NCBI GenBank assembly: GCA_032250585.1
Contig: JAVVFH010000023.1
Location: 1-24,227 of the forward strand
Length of the DNA: 24,227 nucleotides
Direction of reading: 5' to 3'
Source of the DNA: JAVVFH01 sp032250585
GTDB lineage: Bacteria > Pseudomonadota > Gammaproteobacteria > Xanthomonadales > SZUA-36
Below, piece after piece: positions 8,135 to 16,496 of the stretch. Position 1 is the stretch's first letter. Each line of letters starts with the position of its first letter. A program made the position numbers and the translations under genes. The notes below the pieces were generated by a model that saw only the letters and a list, made by a program, of their open reading frames with translations, made no database searches and had not been told where the DNA came from.

Positions 8135-8767
8135 TCAATTCGCCCCGTAGTCTTTGAAACGCTCCAGCACACGATCCATCTCCGCGTCGTCGAGCAAGAC
8201 CGGGGGGCCAACGGCCAAACACTCCATGTAAGCAAAGGCGAGTTGCTCGATTTCGACGGCCAGGGCCAGAGCGCCGGGCAAATCTTTTGCCAGGCACAAC
8301 AGGCCGTGATTGGCCATCAGGCAGGCCTTGCGGCCTTCCAGTGCTTGCAAAACATTATCCGACAGGGCCTGTGTTCCAAAGGTCGCGTAAGAAGCGCAGG
8401 GAATGTCGCTTCCACCGGCCACTGCGACCATGTAGTGGAAGGGCGGAATCGGTTGGCGCATGCAGGCCAGGGCTGTGCAGTGGGTCGGGTGCGCATGCAA
8501 AATCGCCGCCGCATCTGACCGGCCGCGGTAGATGTCATAATGTATGCGCCACTCGCTTGAAGGCTTGCCGTGACCCTTGAAACGCCCGTCCGGCCCGATG
8601 AAGACGATGTCGCGCGGCTCGAGCTCTTTGTAAGACCGCCCCGAAGGCGTGATCAGAAGGCCGTTCCCGCAGCGCAGACTCAGGTTCCCCGCCGTGCCGC
8701 GGTTGATACCGCTGCGGTTCATCGCACAGGCTGTGTCTATCAGTTGCTGGCGCCGTTCATCCGTCAT
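8135..8767 (-). CDS. Class II aldolase, FucA-like; probable methylthioribulose-1-phosphate aldolase (Ald2-type)
   Basis: Zn-dependent class II aldolase/adducin protein of 210 residues, closely patterned on L-fuculose-1-phosphate aldolase (about 215). Seen: GTAGNLSLR at 24-32, ITPSG at 39-43, catalytic Glu72 in SSEW, metal ligands His91, His93 and His154, and Tyr112 in HYMVAVAGG. The ATG at 8767 overlaps the mtnA stop by 11 nt, so the two are translationally coupled. With MtnA upstream, the likely substrate is 5-methylthioribulose-1-phosphate (or 5-deoxyribulose-1-phosphate), split to DHAP and an aldehyde as in the DHAP shunt. That is inference from neighbourhood; fuculose-phosphate aldolase or the related dehydratase MtnB are the alternatives, and the FucA-like motifs favour an aldolase. 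Confidence 0.87.
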   Translation of the reverse strand: MTDERRQQLIDTACAMNRSGINRGTAGNLSLRCGNGLLITPSGRSYKELEPRDIVFIGPDGRFKGHGKPSSEWRIHYDIYRGRSDAAAILHAHPTHCTALACMRQPIPPFHYMVAVAGGSDIPCASYATFGTQALSDNVLQALEGRKACLMANHGLLCLAKDLPGALALAVEIEQLAFAYMECLAVGPPVLLDDAEMDRVLERFKDYGAN

Positions 8768-9872
8768 TGGAATGCTCCTGTTTCTCCGGATACAAGGACA
8801 ACAGGCCTTCCACGCTGGCTGCGCAGCGACCACGCTCGGTAATCAAGCCGGTAACGAGCCTGGCCGGCGTGACGTCGAAAGCGAAATTGCGCGCGCTCAC
8901 TCCGTCCGGCGTGATCTGCACCGCAGCCAACGCGCCGGAATCGAGCCGGCCGGACACGCGGCTCACCTCGGCGGGATCGCGTTCCTCGATCGGGATGCCT
9001 TCCACGCCGTCGGCGGTCTCCCAGTCGATGGTCGGTCCAGGCAGCGCGACGTAAAACGGTACACCGTTGTCATGGGCCGCCAGGGCTTTGAGGTACGTGC
9101 CGATTTTATTACAGACATCGCCGTTGCGGGCCGTGCGATCGGTGCCGGTGATGCACAGGTCCACCAGCCCCTTTTGCATCAGGTGGCCACCGGCATTATC
9201 AACGATGACATCGTGAGGCAGGCCGTGCGCCGCCAGTTCCCAGGCGGTGAGTGCTGCGCCCTGGTTGCGTGGCCGGGTTTCGTCCACCCACACGTGGACC
9301 GGGATGCCGGCGTCGTATGCCATATACAACGGGGCCAATGCGGTCCCCCAGTCGACGGTGGCCAGCCAACCCGCGTTGCAGTGAGTCAACACATGAAATA
9401 CCTTCTGCCGGTTGTCGCGGTCCGCCCATAACTGCTCGATCACTGCCAGGCCGTGCGCGCCGATGCGCTGGTTGATGTCGACATCCTCGTCGCAGATTTC
9501 CGCGGCCAGCGCGTAGGCCGCCGCGGCCCGCTCGGCCGGCGGCAGAGAGATCAACCGGTTTTCCATCCGTGCCAACGCCCAGCGCAGATTGATCGCTGTC
9601 GGGCGCGTCTCCAGCAGGGACTGCCGGGCCAGGCGCAACGAATCGTCCCCCGGGTCGCTTCGCATCGCCAACGCCACGCCATAGGCGGCGGTCGCGCCAA
9701 TCAGCGGGGCACCGCGCACCCGCATGGCACGGATGGCCTCGGCAGCCTCCGCCGGGCTCGTCAGGCTGCGGACTTCGAAAGCGTGCGGCAGTAAGGTCTG
9801 GTCGATGATGTCGACCGCCCAACCGTTCCCGTTCAGCCAGATGGAGCGATATGCCTTACCTTCGACTTGCAT
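8757..9872 (-). CDS. mtnA: S-methyl-5-thioribose-1-phosphate isomerase
   Basis: Isomerises methylthioribose-1-phosphate to methylthioribulose-1-phosphate in salvage of 5'-methylthioadenosine. It is a 371-residue member of the eIF2B-alpha-like fold. Seen: RVRGAPLIGATAAYG at 51-65, catalytic Cys165 in THCNAGWLATVDWGTAL, and catalytic Asp244 in GTDRTARNGDVCNKIGTY. The ATG at 9872 follows a CGGGGAC ribosome site. The 3' end overlaps the aldolase start by 11 nt. No mtnB, mtnC, mtnD, mtnE or mtnK is in the window, so the complete Met salvage cycle is not shown; the two-gene pair points to the aldolase shunt. Ribose-1,5-bisphosphate isomerase is a relative but fits the motifs and context less well. 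Confidence 0.93.
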   Translation of the reverse strand: MQVEGKAYRSIWLNGNGWAVDIIDQTLLPHAFEVRSLTSPAEAAEAIRAMRVRGAPLIGATAAYGVALAMRSDPGDDSLRLARQSLLETRPTAINLRWALARMENRLISLPPAERAAAAYALAAEICDEDVDINQRIGAHGLAVIEQLWADRDNRQKVFHVLTHCNAGWLATVDWGTALAPLYMAYDAGIPVHVWVDETRPRNQGAALTAWELAAHGLPHDVIVDNAGGHLMQKGLVDLCITGTDRTARNGDVCNKIGTYLKALAAHDNGVPFYVALPGPTIDWETADGVEGIPIEERDPAEVSRVSGRLDSGALAAVQITPDGVSARNFAFDVTPARLVTGLITERGRCAASVEGLLSLYPEKQEHSNDG

Positions 9873-10199
9873 GATGGTCCCCGATTACCCACGTGGAATT
9901 CTACGCGTTTTTACTCCGTTACTCCTTACCCGCTGTCACGACCGATGTGATCAGACCACCGCTTGCGGCGAGGTGACAAATTTTGGCAGCCAAGTGCCAC
10001 TGCGGGTCAGTGTCCGAGTCAAGTCGCGGCGCACGACGGTCGTCCTTGAGCAGTGAACTCACTATATCCATCTGTTTTTCAACTGCTTTACCTTTTCCAG
10101 CGAACTCACGTTTTTTATTGGCACGGTAAATGCATTAATACCCTTGCAAGACCGCATCAACCAGGGATGACCGGAGTGTTCCGAAGGGAGTTGGGAACG
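9873..10199. other. 327-bp intergenic region between mtnA and the small ORF
   Basis: Divergent leader region. The mtnA-proximal part on the minus strand carries a repeated GGAGTAA (AGGAGTAACGGAGTAA) and a TAGAAT that could be a -10 box without a convincing -35. The half near 10060-10145 is AT-rich, with T runs and a GGTAAATGCATTAATACC stretch that is only roughly symmetric. No known riboswitch, RNA gene or terminator was recognised. Confidence 0.4.
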
Positions 10200-10442
10200 A
10201 TGAATCACACGCAAATACACATGACCGTTTTTCAGGTAGACAGGCTCAGAAACATCGTGGGCCAGGGCAACACCACGGCTTACCAGGTCTACACATCCGA
10301 AGGGGATTACCTGGGCGTCGTCGGCAGGATCATGGGCCGCAAACACGAGGCAGCCAACCAGCATCGCATCGATCCGGTAAACCTGGCACCGTTTCGATCA
10401 GCCGCCTGGCTGCGGCGAGCGGTGAACCGGCTGGGCGGCTGA
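10200..10442 (+). CDS. Small uncharacterised protein, 80 residues
   Basis: The ATG at 10200 is preceded by GAAGGGAGTTGGGAACG, a plausible Shine-Dalgarno. The 80-residue product is soluble, without signal peptide or membrane segment. Its centre (about residues 25-46) reads as a compact beta-rich segment, TAYQVYTSEGDYLGVVGRI, and the C-terminus is basic (AAWLRRAVNRLGG). GC preference at third positions fits the neighbouring genes and supports coding. I do not recognise a family. It stands alone, in the opposite direction to its neighbours, and converges on the glycosyltransferase at 10454 with 11 nt between them. An AT-rich leader precedes it. Confidence 0.55.
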   Translation: MNHTQIHMTVFQVDRLRNIVGQGNTTAYQVYTSEGDYLGVVGRIMGRKHEAANQHRIDPVNLAPFRSAAWLRRAVNRLGG

Positions 10443-10453
10443 TCGCCGGACCG

Positions 10454-11365
10454 TCACGACTCGGGTCCTTCGTATTCGCGAACGACCTTGAAATGCCGCT
10501 TACTGAAATCCCAGCCGAAACGTTTTTCCAGTTTGGCCAATAATCGGTGCTTCGTTTCCCTGCGGCTCAGCCGGTGATCGGGATCGAAGCGGAATCCCCT
10601 GTTGGCGTGCGTCCTTAACCAAGACTCCATGACGGCGGGATGCTGGCCTACGAAACGCCCGACAGCGCATGGGTCGATGTCGCCGTAAGACGACTCGAAG
10701 GCCTTCTTGGTCGCCCAGTACTGATTTCCCGCCGCCGCCTTCTTTTTCAGGAAACGCTCATCCCGCGCGTTGCCGTAATGGTAAATCGGCGTATTGAGAG
10801 CCGCAGCCCGGGGATAGCGCGTCCGGCGCTTGTTACGACCACCGTACCAGGTCTTGTCCTTGATCAACGCCCAGTAAAGGCCGTCCGGAGCGATGCTTCG
10901 CAGGCGGTTGCGGATGATACGCGTGGCACGGCGATAGGCCTGCGAAGAAATGTGAAGGTGACTGGCATCGCCATAGAAATGGTAGTAATCGAACGCCAGC
11001 GCCTCTACTTCGGGATCGTCCAGGTAATACGCCATGCCGGCACGAATCCGCTCCAGGTCGTTTTCATGCAGGACCTCGTCGCCTTCCAGGTAAAAGGCCC
11101 AGTCGCCGGTACAGTTGTACTGGGCGATCATTTTCTGCTGCCCGTAGACGAAACCATGGCTGCGGCACTGCTCGTTCCAGTGGGTCGACAGCAGTTTCAG
11201 CCTAGGCTCACCCATCGCCTGCAGGCGCTCCCAGGTGCCGTCGTCGCTGGTGCCCACGGCGATTATGAATTCATCGCAAAGGGGCAAGGCCGAACGGATG
11301 CTCTCCTCGAAGGGATACCCGAGGCGCACGCCGTCGCGAAGAAAACTGAAACAACTGACTTTCAT
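10454..11365 (-). CDS. GT-A-type glycosyltransferase family protein
   Basis: 303 residues. The N-terminal half looks like a nucleotide-sugar-dependent GT-A domain: MKVSCFSFLRDG, then EFIIAVGTSDDGTWE at about 32-46, and DWAFYLEGDEVL at 88-99, where the EGD cluster sits at the place of the metal-binding DXD. It has no transmembrane segment. The C-terminal ~100 residues are very basic and rich in His, Tyr and Arg. AGGAAAACGG precedes the ATG. The GT4-type glycosyltransferase gene lies 34 nt upstream on the same strand, so the pair is probably cotranscribed and could act on a surface polysaccharide or lipopolysaccharide core. Donor and acceptor are unknown. Confidence 0.75.
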   Translation of the reverse strand: MKVSCFSFLRDGVRLGYPFEESIRSALPLCDEFIIAVGTSDDGTWERLQAMGEPRLKLLSTHWNEQCRSHGFVYGQQKMIAQYNCTGDWAFYLEGDEVLHENDLERIRAGMAYYLDDPEVEALAFDYYHFYGDASHLHISSQAYRRATRIIRNRLRSIAPDGLYWALIKDKTWYGGRNKRRTRYPRAAALNTPIYHYGNARDERFLKKKAAAGNQYWATKKAFESSYGDIDPCAVGRFVGQHPAVMESWLRTHANRGFRFDPDHRLSRRETKHRLLAKLEKRFGWDFSKRHFKVVREYEGPES

Positions 11366-11399
11366 CCGTTTTCCTGAACGCTAAAACCCGTCGATATTA

Positions 11400-12488
11400 T
11401 CATCCGGCAGCCAGAACCCGGTGGAAAAATGCCGCCGTCCGGCGGGCGGTTTCCTCCCAGGTGAACTTCGCCGCGCGCTCCAATCCCGCCCGGATGGCTG
11501 CGTCACGAAAGGGGCCGTCGAGCGCGACGGCATCGATTCCGCCCGCGAAAGCCTGTACGTCCGACTGGCCTGCGATTGGCCAGATGCCGCCAGAGACCTC
11601 GGGCAGACAGGACGAATCGGAGACCACGCCGGGCAAACCGACTGCCATCGCTTCGAGCAGCGGCAGCGCGAAACCCTCGTAACGTGACGGTTGCAAAAGA
11701 GCGCGCGCGCCCGCCAACAGCAGCGGCAAATCCGGACCGGGAAGATCTTCCAGCCAGCAGATTTGCTCTGCGACGCACTCCGACGCCGCGAGTTCACTCA
11801 GCCTGGCGGCATATACCGCGGTTGCCCCACCTCCTGCAAAAACCAGTTTCCAGCCGTCGGCACAGGCCCGGGAGCGGGCGAAAGCCCGAATCGAAAGCTC
11901 GAGATTCTTGTGGGGAAACCAGCTGCCCAATTGCAGCAGGTAGGGCGATTCGATGCCATAACGCCGGGCGGTAGCACGGGCTGCGTCGGGATCCTGGGGG
12001 TGGAATCGCTCCCGGTCCACGCCGTGCGGCACAACAGCCAGGCGCTGCGGGTCGAAATCCGGATAATGGTGCAGCAAGCGATCCCTGCCGTGCTCGGTCA
12101 GGCACAAAATCCCGGCGGCACGCTCGATGTTGCGGCGCAGGCGGTTGCCACCCACGCCCTTCTCCAACGGCCGGTCCAGCGCACGGAAGTCGTGTACCGT
12201 GAAGGTCAGCGGCACTTTCGCAATGCGCGGCAGGTGGTTGCCGAAACTGTGAAACAGGTCCAGCCCCCGCGTGGGCAGCCAGGCAGGCGTCGGCAGCCAC
12301 GACCGCGGCACCGCTGGCTGCAAGTCCGCCACCAGCGAGCGGCGCCACCAGCGGGCGCCCCGAATACAGTAGGTTGTGTCCAACTGAAGTGACGGATCGG
12401 CCAGCCGTGGCAGGATTTCGCGGATGTATCGCGCAATACCACGTCCGCGTCTTTTTACCGCCTGGGTGATGTCGAGCCCGACACGCAT
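11400..12488 (-). CDS. GT4-type glycosyltransferase (GT-B fold)
   Basis: Retaining glycosyltransferase of 362 residues. The N-terminal domain begins MRVGLDITQAVKRRGRGIARY with the glycine-rich acceptor loop; HDFRALDRP at 99-107 and VVPHGVDRERF at 152-162 are typical linker blocks; the C-terminal donor domain starts at YLLQLGSWFPHKN and holds the EX7E motif with Glu271 and Glu279 in PSRYEGFALPLLEAMA. A strong GGAGGGGAAGA precedes the ATG. It follows the broken modC by 33 nt and precedes the GT-A gene by 34 nt. Probably cytoplasmic or membrane-associated and involved in envelope glycan assembly. The sugar specificity is not readable. Confidence 0.86.
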   Translation of the reverse strand: MRVGLDITQAVKRRGRGIARYIREILPRLADPSLQLDTTYCIRGARWWRRSLVADLQPAVPRSWLPTPAWLPTRGLDLFHSFGNHLPRIAKVPLTFTVHDFRALDRPLEKGVGGNRLRRNIERAAGILCLTEHGRDRLLHHYPDFDPQRLAVVPHGVDRERFHPQDPDAARATARRYGIESPYLLQLGSWFPHKNLELSIRAFARSRACADGWKLVFAGGGATAVYAARLSELAASECVAEQICWLEDLPGPDLPLLLAGARALLQPSRYEGFALPLLEAMAVGLPGVVSDSSCLPEVSGGIWPIAGQSDVQAFAGGIDAVALDGPFRDAAIRAGLERAAKFTWEETARRTAAFFHRVLAAG

Positions 12489-12521
12489 TCTTCCCCTCCA
12501 TTGCCCGCCTGGTGCGCGAGC

Positions 12522-13245
12522 TCAAACCGTAAAGCACTGATCCAGGCCGTACCGTGCATATCCGGTGGTGGTGCCGGCTTGCGGCGATAGCGTCAGGCGC
12601 ACGTCGCGCGCGGCGATCTCGAGCCGCACCGCCTGACCCGGCGGCAGTTCGTTGTCGATCACCGAAAAGCGGCCGGCTGCAGAGTCCAGGTAAGTCAAGT
12701 GATAATGCGTATCATGCCCGGCCACTTCAGCCTCGAGCACAGCGGACGCCCCCGCCTCGTGGGCCAGGGGCAGGTCCAGCCGGGTCAGCAACTCGTGAAG
12801 GTCACCGGCAGCCACGATTTGCCCGGCATCGATCAAAACCAGGTGATCAGCGAGTCGGGTCACCTCCTCCAGATCGTGCGTGACGTAGATCACCGGAATC
12901 ACGAGTTCTCGCTGAAAGGTCTCGATGAACGGCAGAATCTCGCGCTTGCGCGCGGCATCCAACGAGGCCAGCGGTTCGTCCATCAGCAGCAGGCGCGGAC
13001 TGACTTCCAAGGCACGCACGATGGCCACGCACTGGCGTTCGCCGCCGGACAGCGTGTCTGGGGCCGGCGCCCGAGCAGTGGACCAATACCCAGCAGTTCC
13101 ACCGCGCGCTCCGGGGTGACACCGCGCGACGGCAGTCGCTGCACGCCAAACTCCCCAACCGTATACGCAAAGCCCAGCACGAGCAACGCGAAAAGGGCGC
13201 CAACCGACCGGCCCGCAAGGATCTGTCGCTGACGCACCCGAATGC
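12522..13245 (-). pseudogene. modC: Molybdate ABC transporter ATPase remnant, frameshifted and lacking Walker A
   Basis: The downstream part (12522 to about 13052) is a clear ModC C-terminus: LSGGERQCVAIVRAL signature, LLLMDEPLASLD Walker B and D-loop, VTHDLEEV switch histidine, then a MOP/TOBE molybdate-binding domain. Just upstream, at 13050-13060, the DNA reads CAGACACGCTG. Removing one AC would join ...GIGPLLGRRPQT to LSGGERQ, so there is a frameshift. Further upstream only about 25 residues resemble ModC (TPERAVELLGIGPLL); the Walker A ATP-binding half is missing. In its place is a hydrophobic stretch, VGALFALLVLGFAYTVGEFG, from a TTG at 13245, which resembles the end of a ModB-type permease or another membrane protein. 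A working ATPase is not encoded. Molybdate uptake would have served the Mo-dependent FdsA. Confidence 0.8.
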
Positions 13246-13809
13246 TCAATCGTGCTCGACGAAGATCAGCTCGCCGGTAGCGAAACCGAGTTCGCCGGCG
13301 CGTTGAACAAAGCGCTCACCGACTGTTTCGCCGATTTCAGGCGACCGAGCCAGCAGCCACAGGTACGAACGATCCGGCCCGGATATGAAGGCGTAGTCGT
13401 AGTTGTCGTCCAACTCGAAAACCACATAGCTACCGAAGAACGGTCCGAAAAATGAAACCTTCAGGTAGCCTTCGTCCGGGCTGCGCACGAAGTAGGCCCT
13501 GCCTTCGGCCTGTTCCCACTCACCTTCTTCCACGGCAAAACCGCGGTTGATCACCCGGACCCCGCCATCCTCGCGCAGCGAATACTCGGCGGTGACGCGC
13601 TGCAGGCCGCGCTCGAAGGAATGATCGAGGCGCGCGATTTCGTACCACTTGCCGAGGTAACGGTCGAGTTCGAAATTACCGACCGGTCCGATACCCTGTG
13701 GCAGGCCGACGCAGCCGCTGATGGCCATGACCATGAACAGCAAAAGCGCGTAACCAGCCATTCTGCTTCGATTCCCTCGCATCGGCCTGTTCGCCCGCAA
13801 GTCCGACAT
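13246..13809 (-). CDS. blc: Outer-membrane lipocalin lipoprotein (Blc-like)
   Basis: 187 residues. A basic N-region and hydrophobic core (GYALLLFMVMA) end in the lipobox ISGC, with Cys33 as the lipidated residue. The lipocalin signature YLGKWYEIAR is at 51-60, and later blocks FFGSYVVFELDDNYDYAFISGPDRSYLWLLAR and the ending GELIFVEHD match bacterial lipocalins, so the barrel looks complete. These proteins bind lysophospholipids or fatty acids at the outer membrane. The start at 13809 overlaps the carbonic anhydrase stop by one base (TGATG). An internal ATG at 13782 gives a more ordinary signal peptide and may be the real start. The gene ends next to the modC remnant. Confidence 0.87.
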   Translation of the reverse strand: MSDLRANRPMRGNRSRMAGYALLLFMVMAISGCVGLPQGIGPVGNFELDRYLGKWYEIARLDHSFERGLQRVTAEYSLREDGGVRVINRGFAVEEGEWEQAEGRAYFVRSPDEGYLKVSFFGPFFGSYVVFELDDNYDYAFISGPDRSYLWLLARSPEIGETVGERFVQRAGELGFATGELIFVEHD

Positions 13810-14447
13810 CAATCCGCCGAAGCGGCGGAATCCCAATCATCGAAAAATTCGACGACGCCCGTTGCCACGGAATATTCGGCACCGACCACAAGCAGTTCCT
13901 TGTTCTCGATCAGGCCTTCCAGGACTTCCGAACCGTGCCGCAGCTGGCTCACCGAGACGCTGATATTGGTACGCACGGCGTGTGCCAACAGCCGCTCGGG
14001 GTCCTGTCGCAAGTCCGTGCCCAGCAGACCTTCCACCGAAGGACGAATCCGGTCGACGATTGAACGCAGATTCCGCGATTGGCGCTCGGCCGACTGCTGT
14101 AACTGGTCGATGGTGGCGGTAACGGCACCGCACTCGGTGTGGCCCAGCACCACAACCAATGGGGTGCCGAATTGCGAGGCGGCGAACTCCACGCTTCCCA
14201 CCTGGGACGGCGCGACGATGTTGCCCGCGACCCGGATTACGAACAAGTCACCAAGGCCCTGATCGAACACGATCTCGGCCGGCACCCGCGAATCCGAACA
14301 ACCGAGGATGATCGCAAAAGGTGCCTGCTCCCGGGGCAGAATCGTGATGCCGGACTGCGTGAGTGCCGCCCCACCTTTTTGTACCCGCTCGACGAAACGT
14401 TGGTTGCCTTCTTTCAGGCGCTGGATTGCTCCTTGTGCCGATAACAT
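13809..14447 (-). CDS. Beta-class carbonic anhydrase
   Basis: Zinc enzyme hydrating CO2 to bicarbonate, cytoplasmic. Zn ligands are Cys50, with Asp52 in CSDSRV, and His103 and Cys106 in HTECGAV. Other family blocks are GNQRFVE near the N-terminus and FVIRVAGNIV. I place the start at 14447 (212 residues) because GNQRF then lies at the usual distance from the N-terminus. The open frame extends to an ATG at 14528, but that ATG sits inside a TTATAATG sequence that could be a -10 box and the added 27 residues match nothing I know. It is coupled to the lipocalin by a one-base overlap. It could supply bicarbonate or handle CO2 from formate oxidation, but it is not in that operon. Confidence 0.9.
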   Translation of the reverse strand: MLSAQGAIQRLKEGNQRFVERVQKGGAALTQSGITILPREQAPFAIILGCSDSRVPAEIVFDQGLGDLFVIRVAGNIVAPSQVGSVEFAASQFGTPLVVVLGHTECGAVTATIDQLQQSAERQSRNLRSIVDRIRPSVEGLLGTDLRQDPERLLAHAVRTNISVSVSQLRHGSEVLEGLIENKELLVVGAEYSVATGVVEFFDDWDSAASAD

Positions 14448-14586
14448 GTCTGCCGGTAACTCCCACGCAGAAACCTGTTCTGCAATATTCGAGCATGCTG
14501 CGCAAGGCCTCAAATCGATGCCTTGCATTATAACGGAAACCAGCGCCTGAGACCCGGGAGGGCATCAGGTGCGCTCGCCTCCCCGG

Positions 14587-15132
14587 TCAATCCGGGCGCG
14601 GATTGATTACGATGCCGAGTTCATCCTCGTAAGGGGGGACGGCGCAGTCGATGATCCAGTCGGGGCCAATGTCCAGCTGCAAGCCGACGAAATCCGTGCG
14701 CAGCGGCATGTCGGCTTTGCCGCGCACACACAAGGCAGCCAGCTGCAACCGTTTCGCCCCCATGGTGCGCAGGAAGCAGCAGGCCCGGAACATCGACTCG
14801 CCGCTGTAAATCACGTCATCGACGAGAATCAGGTGGCGGTCTTCAATTTCGATGTCGAGCGTTGATTCGTCCAGTTCGGGTTGTTCGTGCAGCAGGGTCA
14901 GATCGTCTGCGTAGCGTTTGAGCTTTAGTTTACCGACCACGGGCCTGGCCCGCCCGGTTCGCTCGACGCGGTCCGCCAGTGCCTGCGCCAACGGCGCGCC
15001 GCGGCGCAGAATCCCGAGCAGTGACGTTTCGCCACTGATCGTAGGGATGATCTGTTCGGCCATGCGGTCGAGCAGGCACTCCACTCGCTCCGTATCCGCA
15101 AGCTGCAGGCCCCAGGTTTTTCGATCGCTCAT
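14587..15132 (-). CDS. PyrR-like type I phosphoribosyltransferase
   Basis: 181 residues with the PRPP-binding motif HLILVDDVIYSGES at 100-113 and LLGILRRGAPLAQALADRV at 38-56, which matches the PyrR/uracil-phosphoribosyltransferase pattern. The DMPLRTDFVGLQL segment also resembles PyrR. PyrR proteins are uracil phosphoribosyltransferases that may bind pyr mRNA. No pyrimidine gene is near. Instead its ATG overlaps the pncB stop by four bases (ATGA), making it third gene of a nicotinamide salvage operon. Its true base substrate is therefore open: uracil, another purine/pyrimidine, or something linked to nicotinate metabolism. Family call is strong; function is uncertain. Confidence 0.82.
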   Translation of the reverse strand: MSDRKTWGLQLADTERVECLLDRMAEQIIPTISGETSLLGILRRGAPLAQALADRVERTGRARPVVGKLKLKRYADDLTLLHEQPELDESTLDIEIEDRHLILVDDVIYSGESMFRACCFLRTMGAKRLQLAALCVRGKADMPLRTDFVGLQLDIGPDWIIDCAVPPYEDELGIVINPRPD

Positions 15133-16496
15133 GGTTTCTTCCCGGCAATGTCCCGAACGCGCTCCTTTACTTGCTCGAGATGCAGCTGCAAAACGTCGCT
15201 CAGCGATACGGGATAAGGCGAGTCGGCCCGCTCGATGCCGCGTATTGCCTCCGGCAGCGAAGCCAGGTTCCTGGCGGCGCGCTCGCGAGCTGTGTCCGGA
15301 TCGTCGCGCTGACGGACCCGGCGGCCGTTTTTCATGAACGGCTCCAACAAGGGCCGGCCGGCCAGCTTCTCCTGCCGGCTGGCCAGCACGTCACCACTCA
15401 TCCGACCGTCCTGAAACTGTCGGAAAATCTGCTTGGCGCCCGGCAGGGAACGTTTGCCGGCTGATAGCTTCATACGCCCCTTCCCGGCGTAGGCGACCAG
15501 CTTGTAGGCGATGTCCAGGGCCGGTGCGTCTTCCGAAACGCCCATCGAGGTGCCTACCCCGAAGCCATCAATCGGCGCACCGACTTCCAGCAGTTCCCGA
15601 ATTTGCTTTTCGTCGAGACCACCGCTGGCGAAGATTTGGACGTCGGTCAGCCCCGCGTCATCGAGTATTCGCCGGGACGCGTGCGCCAATGCCCCTAGAT
15701 CACCGGAGTCGAGGCGGATACCCCGCACCCGGAAGTCACCACCCAGTTCCGCGGCCAGCGCAACCACCTTTTTGACACCCTCTTCGGTGTCGTAGGTATC
15801 CACCAGCAGCACCGTTTCTGGAAACTCTTTCACAAAAGCGCGAAAAGCCTCCATTTCATCGTCATGCGCCTGCACGTAACTGTGCGCCATCGTGCCGGCG
15901 ATCGGCAGCCCGTAAATGCGCCCGGCCAGGACATTGGACGTCGCGTCCACGCCCGCCACGTGAAAGGCCCGGGCGGCTTTCAGGCCGCCGTCGGCGCCGT
16001 GGATGCGCCGCAGACCGAAATCGAGGGTCTCGCGACCGGCCGCCGCGGTGACGACACGCGCCGCCTTGGAAGCCAGCACGCTCTGGGCATGCACCTGGTT
16101 CAGGATCCACGTCTCAACCAGTTGCGCTTCCGGTATGGGCGCGGTGACCTCGGCCAGGGGCTCCTCGGGAAACACCGGCGTGCCATCGGGCAGGCCGTAC
16201 ACGTCGCCGGTAAACCGGAAGCTTTGGAGGTAATCGAGCATCGACTGCGAGAGCGTACCCTGGTCACGCAGGTAGTCGATGTCCTTCTCACTGAAGCGCA
16301 GGGATGCAAGATAATCCACGACGTCCTCAATGCCGCAGGACAGGATGTAGTTGCGATCGTCGGGTAACTCGCGGAAAAAAAGACTGAACGTGGCGGCTTC
16401 GAGCATGCCGCCGGCCACATAGGCCTGCGCCATCGTCAATTCGTAGAGATCGGTAAACAGCGCTGCATTGGTACCGTTGATATAAGGCTGGCTCAT
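15129..16496 (-). CDS. pncB: Nicotinate phosphoribosyltransferase
   Basis: Converts nicotinate + PRPP (+ ATP) to nicotinate mononucleotide in the Preiss-Handler NAD salvage route. It has 455 residues. N-terminal ALFTDLYELTMAQAY, the phosphorylatable His205 in GTMAHSYVQAH, LLVDTYDTEEGVKK, IRLDSGDLG, FASGGLDE and DGFGVGTSMG are the expected substrate and active-site blocks. The gene overlaps pncA upstream and the PyrR-like gene downstream by four bases each (ATGA), so the three are almost certainly one translationally coupled operon. No defect seen. Confidence 0.95.
   Translation of the reverse strand: MSQPYINGTNAALFTDLYELTMAQAYVAGGMLEAATFSLFFRELPDDRNYILSCGIEDVVDYLASLRFSEKDIDYLRDQGTLSQSMLDYLQSFRFTGDVYGLPDGTPVFPEEPLAEVTAPIPEAQLVETWILNQVHAQSVLASKAARVVTAAAGRETLDFGLRRIHGADGGLKAARAFHVAGVDATSNVLAGRIYGLPIAGTMAHSYVQAHDDEMEAFRAFVKEFPETVLLVDTYDTEEGVKKVVALAAELGGDFRVRGIRLDSGDLGALAHASRRILDDAGLTDVQIFASGGLDEKQIRELLEVGAPIDGFGVGTSMGVSEDAPALDIAYKLVAYAGKGRMKLSAGKRSLPGAKQIFRQFQDGRMSGDVLASRQEKLAGRPLLEPFMKNGRRVRQRDDPDTARERAARNLASLPEAIRGIERADSPYPVSLSDVLQLHLEQVKERVRDIAGKKP

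Noticed and set aside
9873..10199. SAM or other riboswitch upstream of mtnA
   Set aside because: No recognisable riboswitch core or terminator hairpin could be drawn in the leader.
14522..14540. Carbonic anhydrase start at 14528
   Set aside because: The ATG overlaps a TATAAT hexamer and the extra 27 residues resemble nothing in the family, so the start at 14447 was preferred; no convincing -35 was found, so the -10 is not listed as a promoter.
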